This document shows, one piece after another, positions 32,861 to 41,226 of a stretch of 42,391 bases of DNA (its first letter is position 1; each line of letters begins with the position of its first letter). Made by a program: the position numbers and the translations under genes. The notes under the pieces were generated by a model. That model worked only from the letters and a program-made list of their open reading frames with translations, did no database searches and had not been told where the DNA came from. The stretch covers positions 1-42,391 of the forward strand of contig JBBQIR010000012.1 in the NCBI GenBank assembly GCA_038325105.1, given 5' to 3'. The stretch comes from WSXY01 sp038325105. GTDB lineage: Bacteria > Actinomycetota > Coriobacteriia > Anaerosomatales > Anaerosomataceae.

Positions 32861-33700
32861 TTACCCGTCGGCTCTGCCGATGTAGCCCCCGTGAATCGAG
32901 TTGAACACGATTGGCGTGCCGAGCAGAGCAAAGAGTGAGATCGGCATCGCAGCAATTGCGAACCACGCAAGACGTTCACCCTTCCAGCCGAGGGTGAACC
33001 GCACGTGCAGGTAGACGGCGTAGATGACCCATACGATCAGACTCCACGTCTCGATCGGGTCCCATCCCCAGTACCGACCCCACGCCTGGTTGGCCCAAAT
33101 GGCGCCTGATGCGATCATCGCTCCCCAAAACAGGAACCCTGCAAGAACAAACCGCGTGGTCAGCTCCTCGACAACGTCTTGCGCAGGAAGCTTCTGAAGC
33201 CGCTGCGCCCACTTCCCGCTCGTCGACCGCTTTCTGAGGACGTAGGCGACACCGAGACCGAACGAGGCGACGAAGGCAGCAAATGCCAGGTTAGCGAAAG
33301 CGACATGGATGAAGAGCCAGTAGCTTGCGAGATTAGGTGTGAGCGGCAGACTGTCCTTCGACGCGAGCATCGCACCGCCGAGAAGGAGTACGGCCACAGG
33401 CATGATGGCGATGCCGGCGGCGCTGAGCCGGGGATTGCGCCAGGCCGCGATGACAAAGAACGCCACGACAAACAACGTGAGCCCGTTGGCGACCTCGTAG
33501 TAGCCGATGTAAGGTCCGTGTCCCACCCGGGCCCATCGCACGCCGAGGGCCATGATCTGGGGGACGAGGCCGAGCGAAGCTGCGATGACCGCAATGCGGA
33601 CGAACCGCTCCTTCGCAAACGTGACGCCAAAGACGAACATCGCGGTTGCGACCACAAAGCCAGTGAGCGCAACCCACATCAACACGATCTCGGTCGTCAC
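32861..33700 (-). CDS. ccsA: Cytochrome c biogenesis protein CcsA/ResC
   Basis: This 279-residue multi-pass membrane protein (about eight TM segments) carries the haem-handling WWD motif (WGRYWGWDPIETWSLIVW) typical of CcsA/ResC of System II cytochrome c maturation. With ResB it delivers and attaches haem to apocytochromes outside the membrane. The start is GTG 33700 with GGGGAG 6 nt upstream, overlapping the resB stop by 4 bp. It supports the local multihaem cytochrome genes. Confidence 0.94.
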   Translation of the reverse strand: MTTEIVLMWVALTGFVVATAMFVFGVTFAKERFVRIAVIAASLGLVPQIMALGVRWARVGHGPYIGYYEVANGLTLFVVAFFVIAAWRNPRLSAAGIAIMPVAVLLLGGAMLASKDSLPLTPNLASYWLFIHVAFANLAFAAFVASFGLGVAYVLRKRSTSGKWAQRLQKLPAQDVVEELTTRFVLAGFLFWGAMIASGAIWANQAWGRYWGWDPIETWSLIVWVIYAVYLHVRFTLGWKGERLAWFAIAAMPISLFALLGTPIVFNSIHGGYIGRADG

Positions 33701-35124
33701 GATACACGCTCCCCTTCGTCGGTCTGGAACGCTTCGGCAAGTTCGCGCTCGATTTCCGTGCGATTCGTCGGAACGTTGCGCCACAAGCGCAGCTTCGCCA
33801 CAAGCATAGGACCGTCGACCGACTCGGCCACGGTGACGAGAACCAGCTGTTGGCGGGCAGCGACGACGAGCGTCAGCCCCATGCCCGCCACAGCCAGCGC
33901 TGCATACAGGAACGGAATCGCCGGGTCGTCGACCACGGAGAGGCGCGCGTAGTAGCCGAGTTCATCGAGGCGCAGCGTGCTGCCGGTCGGCAGGACGATC
34001 TCCCCGGCAGGAGCGATCACTTCATCCAGCACCGGTGTGCCGTCGGCTGCGAACACCTCCACCCGTGCGACGCGCTCTTGCGGCACGCTCAACTCCCCGC
34101 CACGCCGTTCCATCGGCACAGTGACGGCGACCACCAGCCGGTTGCCCTTATCGTCGGCCAGACTAAGCGGCTCGACCGGCACGGTTCCGCCGGAGGTCTC
34201 CTCGGAGATATCGATGAGTTGGATCGCGCGCCCTCGCTCCACCCCGCCTTTGTCCAGCACCGCGAGCGTCGCCGCGAAGCCGAACTCGGTCGCGTGGACT
34301 GTCAGTGAACCTGTCTGCAGGGGATTGTTGGGGTAGACGCGCTGCGACTTGATGACGTTTCCGGCACCATCGAGCACCGACACGGTGGGGACGGGACCGC
34401 GGTCGATGCTGCCGGTGCGGTACTCGGTGTCAAACGCATCAACCCGTATGCTGCGCTGCACATTCTGCCAATCGCGAAGCACCCCGGACTCGAGCACCCC
34501 GTATGACTCGGGCGCGTCGGGCACGGTGTCTCCGACTGCCACGCCCATCAAGCCCTCGGAGCGCAGGAATCCGCTGAGGAGCAGAACAAGAATGAGGGCG
34601 ACGAGGCCCCCGTGGAACACGGGACTTCCCCACACCGTCCAACCGGGTGACACCGAAAAGAGCAGGGTTCCACGCTGCCTGGTCCTGATGCCGACAGCTG
34701 CGAGCACACCGGCTGCCTTCGACAGTGCGTCCGCATCGCTGAGTGACGGGCGGATTGTCATCTCGAGATCGTGTTCGGCCGTGAGCGACTCAGCGTCTGC
34801 ACCTGCGGCTGTGCGAAGCGTACGCATCCGGACGATGGCGACCTTCGTGCGACGCCATGCGCAGGTCGCGGTGGCAGCCGCAAGGGCGACCACAGCGACT
34901 CTGAAGAGGAGCGTGCTGAACGCCGCGTGTAGCCCAAGCAGACGCACGGCGGACTCGATGACAGGGTGCGCGACGGCCCACGCCGCGACCTCGGGCAACG
35001 AGGAATCCCCCTGGGGGACGAACGTGGCCAGCATGGACCACGCGCCGACAAACATCAGAAGCCAGATTGCGAGTCTCGCCGATCCCAGGACAGTAGCGAT
35101 CTTGCGAGGCACGCTCCGAATCAC
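33697..35124 (-). CDS. resB: Cytochrome c biogenesis protein ResB/Ccs1
   Basis: This 475-residue membrane protein has three N-terminal TM segments (about 14-32, 64-86 and 170-185), a large extracytoplasmic domain, and a C-terminal TM (about 405-425), the ResB/Ccs1 layout. It forms the haem ligation complex with CcsA. Clear sequence landmarks are LGSARLAIWLLMFVGAWSML and the late FLYAALAVAGMGLTLVVA. The start is GTG 35124, overlapping the upstream lipoprotein stop (GTGA) with GAGG upstream. It and ccsA are coupled. Confidence 0.92.
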   Translation of the reverse strand: MIRSVPRKIATVLGSARLAIWLLMFVGAWSMLATFVPQGDSSLPEVAAWAVAHPVIESAVRLLGLHAAFSTLLFRVAVVALAAATATCAWRRTKVAIVRMRTLRTAAGADAESLTAEHDLEMTIRPSLSDADALSKAAGVLAAVGIRTRQRGTLLFSVSPGWTVWGSPVFHGGLVALILVLLLSGFLRSEGLMGVAVGDTVPDAPESYGVLESGVLRDWQNVQRSIRVDAFDTEYRTGSIDRGPVPTVSVLDGAGNVIKSQRVYPNNPLQTGSLTVHATEFGFAATLAVLDKGGVERGRAIQLIDISEETSGGTVPVEPLSLADDKGNRLVVAVTVPMERRGGELSVPQERVARVEVFAADGTPVLDEVIAPAGEIVLPTGSTLRLDELGYYARLSVVDDPAIPFLYAALAVAGMGLTLVVAARQQLVLVTVAESVDGPMLVAKLRLWRNVPTNRTEIERELAEAFQTDEGERVS

Positions 35125-35756
35125 TTGACCTCACCCAACGCCGTGGTCACAGCAGAATCGACCTGCCAAACGCCTTTGACGGACTCGACCACAGTGTACG
35201 TGGAATCGTAACTCGCGGAGTATGGCCCGCCTATCGTCTCGCCTGCTTTCTCGATTGAGACGTAGCGGTAGCTCCAGGTTTCCTTGACCGGGACGAGAGT
35301 ACTCGTGGTACCCACGCTCGGCTTGCCGAACGTGATGCTTTCGAGGGTCTGGTCGATGATGCGACTCTTCTGGATGTTGTACTGAACATACGAGTCGACG
35401 CGGACTTCCTCGTAGGGCGTCATCGTCGGAGTGGCAACGTCAGACCGTGCGATGCGATACGCATACGCGGTCCAGTCGAGGTAGGAGCGCACGGCTGACT
35501 CGGGTGTGTCGAGCACCCATGGCTCGGGCTTGTTCTGCAACGCGTCCTCGCTGATCCGCACCTCCACGGCAGCTCCGCCATGGGGGATGACGCCCCCGCT
35601 GGTCTCGGTGCTTCCGGGATTCGAAGCCGCACCGCCGCCAGAACAGCCGGCGAGCACCAACATGAGCAAGCAGACGAACACCGCCACAATCGCGGATCCT
35701 GCTATGGACGCGACCGAGGCCCGCGTGCTCCGGGTGTCTTTCGTCGCACTCACCAT
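35121..35756 (-). CDS. Lipoprotein of the cytochrome biogenesis operon
   Basis: This 211-residue protein has a lipobox VLAGCS (Cys about residue 38) after a hydrophobic stretch, then an extracytoplasmic domain containing DTPESAVRSYLDW and WSYRYVSIEKAGETI. No known family was recognised; the DTPESAVRSYLDW region suggests an NTF2-like pattern found in lipoproteins that need not be catalytic. The start is 35756 with AAGG directly upstream, so the exact start is uncertain. It is coupled to resB. Confidence 0.75.
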   Translation of the reverse strand: MVSATKDTRSTRASVASIAGSAIVAVFVCLLMLVLAGCSGGGAASNPGSTETSGGVIPHGGAAVEVRISEDALQNKPEPWVLDTPESAVRSYLDWTAYAYRIARSDVATPTMTPYEEVRVDSYVQYNIQKSRIIDQTLESITFGKPSVGTTSTLVPVKETWSYRYVSIEKAGETIGGPYSASYDSTYTVVESVKGVWQVDSAVTTALGEVK

Positions 35757-35837
35757 CCTTGGAGTCGATCATCGGGTGTCTTCGATGTGCCCGAAACTCA
35801 CCAGACACTGGCCTACATCATACCGCTTGGCGAACCG

Positions 35838-36455
35838 TCAGCTCAGCGGACCCAGCAGGTCATCGAGGTTCTCGACTGCCGTGATGCGCCAAAGATCTCC
35901 GTCCCGTTCCATCCTGAGAGTGATGACTTGCGTGTCACCGGCCGCCGCGGGCACCTCGACTGTCACACGAGTCACGTCTGCGCTCTCGTAGTCCACATCT
36001 TTCGGTCTCTTACCGAGGAGAACGCTCGCGATGCCGCCGGCGTCGGATTTAAACGAGCCGGACTCCACACCCTTGCGCAGCGAGTCCCTGAAGCGTTGGA
36101 GGAACACCGGGTTCATATCCGCTACGGCCTTACCGCCACCCATGCCGTCGTCGTTGTCCTTCACGCCCTCACGGCCCAGCGTGGCCGTCGCCTCAGCGGC
36201 AGCGTCTCCCTGCGCAGTCGTAAGAAGGGCTTCCATGTAGTTCGATGCCACAGCATCGACATCCATGTACCTCTCCACGCCGGCCCAATCCTTGCTCGTG
36301 ACCGCGACCGTAAGCTGGGCGAGCGAATACCGCGGCGATTCCTTGTATCGTGCCGACGCAACCACGGCGCCGACACCGATGGCCACGGCGAGGACAAGCG
36401 CCGCGACCAGTACCATGTAGCGTCGCAACCTCCCGGGAACGGGCGTGTCGCTCAT
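35838..36455 (-). CDS. Membrane-anchored DUF2939-like protein
   Basis: This 205-residue protein has one N-terminal TM (about 14-35), then an extracytoplasmic domain with SPRYSLAQLTVAVTSKDW, which resembles the DUF2939 pattern (RYxLxQLxxAVxxxDxxxxxxYxD). The C-terminal part (VTVEVPAAAGDTQVI) is beta-rich. The role is unknown. The start is ATG 36455 with AAGGGG 5-6 nt upstream; the in-frame GTG at 36461 is too close to this site. It lies between the cytochrome gene and the maturation genes, probably in one operon. Confidence 0.75.
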   Translation of the reverse strand: MSDTPVPGRLRRYMVLVAALVLAVAIGVGAVVASARYKESPRYSLAQLTVAVTSKDWAGVERYMDVDAVASNYMEALLTTAQGDAAAEATATLGREGVKDNDDGMGGGKAVADMNPVFLQRFRDSLRKGVESGSFKSDAGGIASVLLGKRPKDVDYESADVTRVTVEVPAAAGDTQVITLRMERDGDLWRITAVENLDDLLGPLS

Positions 36456-36495
36456 GCTCACCCCTTGGTCTCTCGATAGTCCCTGCCCAAAGTCA

Positions 36496-36521
36496 GGGGG
36501 CGGGCATCACTGCCCGCCCCC
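36496..36521 (-). terminator. Hairpin downstream of the split-Soret cytochrome gene
   Basis: A perfect 10-bp stem (36496-36505 and 36512-36521, arm GGGGGCGGGC) with a 6-nt loop lies 71 bp past the minus-strand stop codon at 36592. TGACTTTGGG follows on the minus strand, a weak U-rich tail. It is a likely terminator between the cytochrome gene and the DUF2939-like gene. Confidence 0.6.
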
Positions 36522-36591
36522 TCCCTACACTGACTCCCGATCGGAGGGCATATCTTCAATCTGACCGATTGCGAGTCTCCACCTATCCATC

Positions 36592-37500
36592 CTACTGGTG
36601 GCAGGAATCCGTGCACTTCATCTTGCCGTTGACGGGTCTGGCCGCAGTTGCGGGAGTCGCGCCGTTGTGGCAGCTGCTGTTCATGCAGCCGGCCGCCGTG
36701 GCGCTCGGATCGAGGGCGCCGGTAGGCAGCGTGCCTGCCTTCCAGTCGTTGATAAGTTCACACAGCTTCTTGACACAGTCATACACAAGCTTCGAGCAAC
36801 GGTCGCCACCCGCGCCTGCGATACCACCGTTTGCCGCCGGAGCGGTCTGGAACCAGTTGCCGTAATACCCGCCTGCGGCCTCTTCCCATCGGGCATGCGA
36901 TGCATGACACAACAGGGAGTTGGGCTTGGCTTGCGGTGCGCCCGTGCGCGGAGGAACGAGCATGTTTGAGGCCGTGCCCCATCCGCCCGTTGCGCTGCCG
37001 CCCGGCGTCCACGTGCCGCCGGCAAAGTCATCATATGCGCCGTTGCTGGGGAAGAGATTCCGCTCATACCACGCGTTGAACTCGTCCTTAACCGCCGTCG
37101 GCGCACCAAGCTGTGCGAGGAGGGCGGATCCGCCGTTCGGACCTCCGCAAATGCTGCGCCAGGAGTTGACGCCGCCCGCGCCGTAGTTGAACGATCCCTT
37201 CGGGACGCTGTCCCAGGTGCTGCCAGGGAAGTTTGCTGCGAGCTGACCAATCACGGGCCAGTAAGTACCCTCGCATCAACCACTCTGGAACGGAGCATGC
37301 TTGCCGCGATAGATCTCGTAACCCTGACGTGCGGCAGCAGTCACGTTCAGGGGAACCCATGGAGTCAACACGCCGGGGAAGCCGGTCGCCGGAGTTGCGA
37401 CGGCCGATGCGATGTTGGTGATTCCCGGAAGCGCTGCAGCCCCTGCGACGACGGCTGCTCCTGTGAGGAACTGCCTTCGCGATAGTCTCTTGCTATCCAT
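36592..37500 (-). CDS. Split-Soret-type cytochrome c with in-frame TGA (predicted selenocysteine)
   Basis: Read through one in-frame TGA, this is a 302-residue Tat-exported protein: LSRRQFLTGAAVVAG (Tat signal), then AARQGYEIYRG, then residue 75 (TGA, predicted Sec) directly followed by Cys76 and GTYWPVIGQLAANF. Next come NYGAGGVNSWRSICGG, LLCHASHARWEEAAGGYYG and a C-terminal tail with haem-type motifs CMNSSCH (CX4CH) and CTDSCH (CX3CH). The order matches the split-Soret/C_GCAxxG_C_C family as I recall it. The start is ATG 37500 with AGGAAGG 6 nt upstream. TGA is an ordinary stop elsewhere here. A standard gene caller would split it at 37276-37278 into a 74-residue piece and a 220-residue piece. 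Confidence 0.8.
37237..37275 (-). promoter_or_regulatory. SECIS-like hairpin immediately after the in-frame TGA
   Basis: Directly after TGA (37276-37278), the minus strand folds as an outer stem TGCGAG/CTCGCA, a left-side bulge GGTACTTA, an upper stem CTGGCC/GGTCAG (one G-T) and the loop CGTGATT. The loop starts 21 nt after the TGA and has G at its second position. Both fit the published bacterial SECIS geometry (loop 16-37 nt downstream, G in the first two loop bases, upper stem of at least 4 bp). It would recruit SelB to insert Sec. Confidence 0.65.
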
Positions 37501-37560
37501 GCTTTACCTTCCTCTCGGTATCCCTCTCGGTCGACTCGCGTCCTCGAGGGCCCGTCCCGT

Positions 37561-37585
37561 GGGGTGGGCCGCTAGTGCCCACCCC
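37561..37585 (-). terminator. Intergenic hairpin between the two cytochrome genes
   Basis: A perfect 9-bp stem (37561-37569 and 37577-37585, arm GGGGTGGGC) with a 7-nt loop lies between the multihaem stop codon (37602) and the split-Soret start (37500). There is no U tract, so it could be an attenuator or mRNA-processing/stability hairpin rather than a full terminator. Confidence 0.45.
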
Positions 37586-37601
37586 CGGGTCGAGTCTGCG
37601 A

Positions 37602-40600
37602 CTACTCCCATGCACCTGCCGATAGATTGGTGCCGGAGTGGTGGCCGCATGCGTTGCACTGGCTACTGCTCCATTTGTTGGACCCCGGGAGACCCGTGAG
37701 CCAACTCGCGCTTGTGTAGTTCTGGGGTCCGATCACCGAGCTCAGACCGTTCATCTGACCAGAGCCGATGTCGGTGCCGGTCACCGGTTCGCCTTCGTAG
37801 ACCGAAGGTCCGATGTTGTACGGAGCCGGATCGTCGTAGTAGACGATCAGGCGCGGACGCTTCCAGCCATGCGGGATAGCCACATGACAGTCGCGGCATG
37901 CGCCGGCGCCTTCGCGACCGATCGACCGGGCGGCGAGCGTGGTATCAGTGGATTCTGCCCTGACAGCGGCAGTGTACGTCGTGCCGTTGGTGCGCTGGTA
38001 GAGAGCCAGGTACTGGACCGGAGCGGTGTCATGGTGCTCGTGACCGTAGTTGCTCCAGCCGACCATGCCCGTACCGTCGTTGTAGAGGTCGTGGCACTTA
38101 GCACAGATGACATCGTTGCCGCTCACGATCGTGGCGGGGCCAGGGATCGTTGTCGTGGCGCTCGTGTACACCTGCAGGGCCCAGTTCGCAAGTTCCTCTT
38201 GCTGGAACTTGTTCGCTCCGCCAGGGATATACCGAGCGATGCCGGAGGTGATGGTCGTACCGCCACTCGGCAGAGGACCGGCCCACAGATAGCTTTCCTC
38301 GAACGAACCGGGGAAGGCCGGGTCGATACCCGCGTTGGCGATGACGTTCGCACCGTGCGGTCCTGCGACCTCATAGGCCTCGAGACCCGTGTGACAGTCC
38401 TCGCATGTGATTATGGAGTCCTTGGTCAGGCCGGTGACCGCGCCCGCCACAGGATTGGGATCGACGCCATCCCAGAACACATCCACCGTCGGGAACGGCC
38501 ACGTCGTGGTGTCGATGGCCGCGCCGTTGCTGTCTGTGATGGGCATGGCAGAGAAGTCCTCGTACACACCACGCTTGCCGTACGTCGTGGTGCTGTGGCC
38601 CGAGGCCGCGATCCAGCCACTGCCCGTGTGCGAGATTCCATCCTCGAACCCGTGCGGTGCAGCGGACTCCTTGTGGCAATCCGCGCACTCGGTGGTTGCG
38701 GGTGTGACCGCATCCTGGGCGTGGCACGAGCAGCCGGCGTGAGCGTCAGCAACGTGCATGCTGACATCGCCGACTCCGGTTATGGAGGTTCCGTGACACG
38801 CGGTGCACGCAGCACTGACGTCGCCTGAGATGCTGGCTTCGACGGTGGTGTGTACTCCGACGTGGTACGGATGCGCTGCTGCCGGATCCATGGGATTGGT
38901 ATGGCAGTCTTCGCAGGCCATCTGATTGTTCACAAGGCCGTAGGCGTGGCAGGAGCACCCATCGTGCTCGCTCACACCGGTCACGGGATTGCCGGCAGGC
39001 AGCACGGTCATGAGATCGCTGCCGTGGCACGACACGCACCCTGCGCTGTTCGCAGCCATCATGGACTCGGTGGTGTCGTGCACGCCCACGTGATACGGGT
39101 GCTCGGCGGCCGGGTCGATGGGATCGGCATGGCACGACACGCACTCTGTCGCACCACGGGCGATCGCATACGCGTGACAGGTGCAACCGATGTGCTCACC
39201 AGGTGCGACAGCCATGAGATCGCTGCCGTGACACGAAACGCACCCTGCGCTCAGGTCACCCGACATGCCGGCCTGCACAGACGCGTGCGCGGCGGCTTCG
39301 TCGTGCTTGCTCGCGAGGTTCGCGTGACACGCCACGCAGTTCGTCGAAGGCGTTACGCCCGCGCCGTGGCATACGATGCAACCGGGAGGCGGGTTACCGG
39401 TGCCTCTGAAGTCGATCGTGTGCATCCTGGCAACGTCGGTGCCGTGGCACGTCGAGGTGAAGCAGTCTTCTCCGGAGATGGCGTGCCCCGCGCTCCCGCC
39501 TGTGTGGACGGTCGCAAATGCGTGGCAGCTCTCACAGGTCGCATTGCCGTTTGCGATAGCGGCCTTGACAGCGCTTACCGGCGAGTTGTGACAGACCGCA
39601 CAGCCATTGTGGAGCGCTATCGCGCCCGCGGTTCCGTGGCAGGTGGCCTGCGTGCAACTCTCTGCGGGCGCTACAGGGACACTGATGATGTCCTCGTGGA
39701 TCGTGACCGCGTTGTGGACGGCGCCACCGTGGCAATCGATGCAGTCATCCGACGGCGTCACGCCAGTGCCATGGCACATGTAGCAGCCCTCGTGGATGTG
39801 GATCGACGCGAGGTCCGTGTAGTGGCACCCGGCGGTGGTGCACGTCTGGTCCGGTAGCGCGTGGCTACCTGCCGGAGGCGGCGATGAACCAGCGAGGATA
39901 TCGGCGATCTGCGCACGCACGTTGTAAGACAACGCGGGCGCGCCGCCGAAGAGGTAGTACTCGTAGATGTCGGCCTTGTGCGCTTCAAGAGCGCTCGCAG
40001 CGTTGTTGGCGAGAGTCGCCGTGGTCGTGAGTAGAAGAACGGCGTTCTTCGACCCGACGAGCGGACCCGCGCACAAGGCATCAGGGAAGTTCTCGCCCGT
40101 GGCGATTCCGACGTCGTTCCATGACATCCCAAGCGACACGCCGTACGCGGCGACCGTGGCGGCGGTGGCGTAACGATTGCCGCCGGCGAGCCGACCGTCG
40201 TACTTGGAGCCAAGAGCTGCATCAACCGATGCGGGAACGACGCTCGTGGAACCAAGGATCTTGACCTTCGTCACGCCGGCCGGCACCGAGAACGCGCCCG
40301 TTGGCTTGACGAGGATCAGCGGCATCCCCTCGTGGAACATGATCGGCGCAGCGGCCAAAGCGTCCGGGAAGTTGGCACCCGTAGCCATGAACGAGCCGCC
40401 AGTGTAGCCGCCACCGAGAAGGTCGATTGTCTCAGCGGCCACAAGGGCTGCGGTGTCATAGCGATTGGCGCCGCCGAGGCGGACGACCGTGCCGAAGGCC
40501 GCATCGAGCTGGCTGAAAGCTGCGGCCGAGACAGCCGAGGTGCTGCCAAGGACGTAGACCTTGGTCGCACCGAGACGCCCGATCTCCGCGATAACCTCTG

Positions 40601-40946
40601 CGGGGACGGTCGCGCGGGGGCTCAGAAGCAGCGGGCCGTCAACTGCGCCCGCGAGCGCCGCTCCGCCGAGCGCGTCAGGGAAGGACTCTCCGGTCGCGAC
40701 AACGACCGTTGCAGCAGACGCGAACTGCTTGGAGGCCTCAACTGCCGTGAGGTACCTGTTGGCACCCTGGATGGGGATCGCTACCGGATTAGCGGCAGTG
40801 AATCCCATGAGCAGCGTCGTTGCTGAATAGGGTCTGGGAACCTCCCCCGCGAACGCGAGTCCAGGTGCGCTCAGAGCGAGCACCAGACCCATTGCAAGTA
40901 CGCCGAGCACACCGGCGCGCCGAAACGGTCCATGCCTGTTCCTCAT
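37602..40946 (-). CDS. CWB2-anchored extracellular multihaem cytochrome
   Basis: This 1114-residue protein has a Sec signal peptide (about 1-33), three cell-wall-binding repeat 2 modules (about 45-350, for example NRYLTAVEASKQF and GESFPDALGGAALAG) that bind wall polymers, and then a long Cys-rich region. I count 15 CX2CH and 3 CX4CH (CTTAGCH, CTQATCH, CFTSTCH) haem motifs, plus three CXCH sites and a terminal CNACGHH. A unit of about 65 residues recurs near 38670-39270. It is probably an S-layer electron conduit for extracellular electron transfer; that role is inference. The start is ATG 40946 with AAGGGGG; GTG 40973 is an alternative. Confidence 0.92.
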   Translation of the reverse strand: MRNRHGPFRRAGVLGVLAMGLVLALSAPGLAFAGEVPRPYSATTLLMGFTAANPVAIPIQGANRYLTAVEASKQFASAATVVVATGESFPDALGGAALAGAVDGPLLLSPRATVPAEVIAEIGRLGATKVYVLGSTSAVSAAAFSQLDAAFGTVVRLGGANRYDTAALVAAETIDLLGGGYTGGSFMATGANFPDALAAAPIMFHEGMPLILVKPTGAFSVPAGVTKVKILGSTSVVPASVDAALGSKYDGRLAGGNRYATAATVAAYGVSLGMSWNDVGIATGENFPDALCAGPLVGSKNAVLLLTTTATLANNAASALEAHKADIYEYYLFGGAPALSYNVRAQIADILAGSSPPPAGSHALPDQTCTTAGCHYTDLASIHIHEGCYMCHGTGVTPSDDCIDCHGGAVHNAVTIHEDIISVPVAPAESCTQATCHGTAGAIALHNGCAVCHNSPVSAVKAAIANGNATCESCHAFATVHTGGSAGHAISGEDCFTSTCHGTDVARMHTIDFRGTGNPPPGCIVCHGAGVTPSTNCVACHANLASKHDEAAAHASVQAGMSGDLSAGCVSCHGSDLMAVAPGEHIGCTCHAYAIARGATECVSCHADPIDPAAEHPYHVGVHDTTESMMAANSAGCVSCHGSDLMTVLPAGNPVTGVSEHDGCSCHAYGLVNNQMACEDCHTNPMDPAAAHPYHVGVHTTVEASISGDVSAACTACHGTSITGVGDVSMHVADAHAGCSCHAQDAVTPATTECADCHKESAAPHGFEDGISHTGSGWIAASGHSTTTYGKRGVYEDFSAMPITDSNGAAIDTTTWPFPTVDVFWDGVDPNPVAGAVTGLTKDSIITCEDCHTGLEAYEVAGPHGANVIANAGIDPAFPGSFEESYLWAGPLPSGGTTITSGIARYIPGGANKFQQEELANWALQVYTSATTTIPGPATIVSGNDVICAKCHDLYNDGTGMVGWSNYGHEHHDTAPVQYLALYQRTNGTTYTAAVRAESTDTTLAARSIGREGAGACRDCHVAIPHGWKRPRLIVYYDDPAPYNIGPSVYEGEPVTGTDIGSGQMNGLSSVIGPQNYTSASWLTGLPGSNKWSSSQCNACGHHSGTNLSAGAWE
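38670..39270 (-). repeat. Internal repeats (about 65 residues) in the CWB2 cytochrome
   Basis: Successive units share the order GCVSCHGSDLM, then EHxGCxCHAY or a variant, then a CX2CH followed by NP or DP, then DPAAxHPYHVGVH. Three copies can be aligned by eye, with the last one degraded. The pattern implies duplication of a four-motif haem module within one gene. Confidence 0.7.
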
Positions 40947-40984
40947 GCCGTTCCCCCTTAGATCGTCGGACACTGGGCTGCGGA

Positions 40985-40999
40985 CACACCGCCGGTGTG
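40985..40999 (-). other. Hairpin in the leader of the CWB2 cytochrome gene
   Basis: Arms CACACC and GGTGTG (40985-40990 and 40994-40999) enclose a 3-nt loop, between the promoter and the start codon at 40946. It could affect transcript stability or be incidental. Confidence 0.3.
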
Positions 41000-41015
41000 A
41001 CCGCCAACAGCTACG

Positions 41016-41044
41016 AATGTATACCCAAGGTCGGAGTTTGTGAA
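41016..41044 (-). promoter_or_regulatory. Promoter of the CWB2 cytochrome gene
   Basis: On the minus strand, TTCACA (41039-41044) and TACATT (41016-41021) are 17 bp apart, about 70 bp upstream of the start codon at 40946. The hexamers are 5 of 6 and 4 of 6 to the sigma-A consensus. It would give a leader of about 60 nt. Confidence 0.5.
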
Positions 41045-41197
41045 TATGCTCACGTACTTCATCCGCCGAGCGGTAGACTTTTATGACACCGCATTTCAGA
41101 TTGCATAACCCTTCGTACAGCCCTTGAACTGCGGCGTTGCACGGTATTCAGGGGACGCAAGAACTCGGTTCCGTCAACAGGGAGGCACCGCGACGCA

Positions 41198-41226
41198 CAA
41201 TGACCGCCCCTGAAGGACCGGTCATT
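41198..41226. other. Hairpin in the cytochrome intergenic region
   Basis: An 8-bp perfect stem (41198-41205 and 41219-41226, arm AATGACCG) can be extended by three inner pairs. No T-run follows in either direction. The whole gap 40947-41490 otherwise holds a promoter, this hairpin, a U-tailed terminator and a doubtful 39-codon frame. No further gene is supported. Confidence 0.35.

Noticed and set aside
37276..37278. The TGA as a pseudogene stop or sequencing error.
   Set aside because: Not fully excluded. The frame is otherwise intact, the ribosome-binding site is good and a SECIS-like hairpin follows. Selenocysteine is therefore preferred, and the alternatives are stated in the finding.
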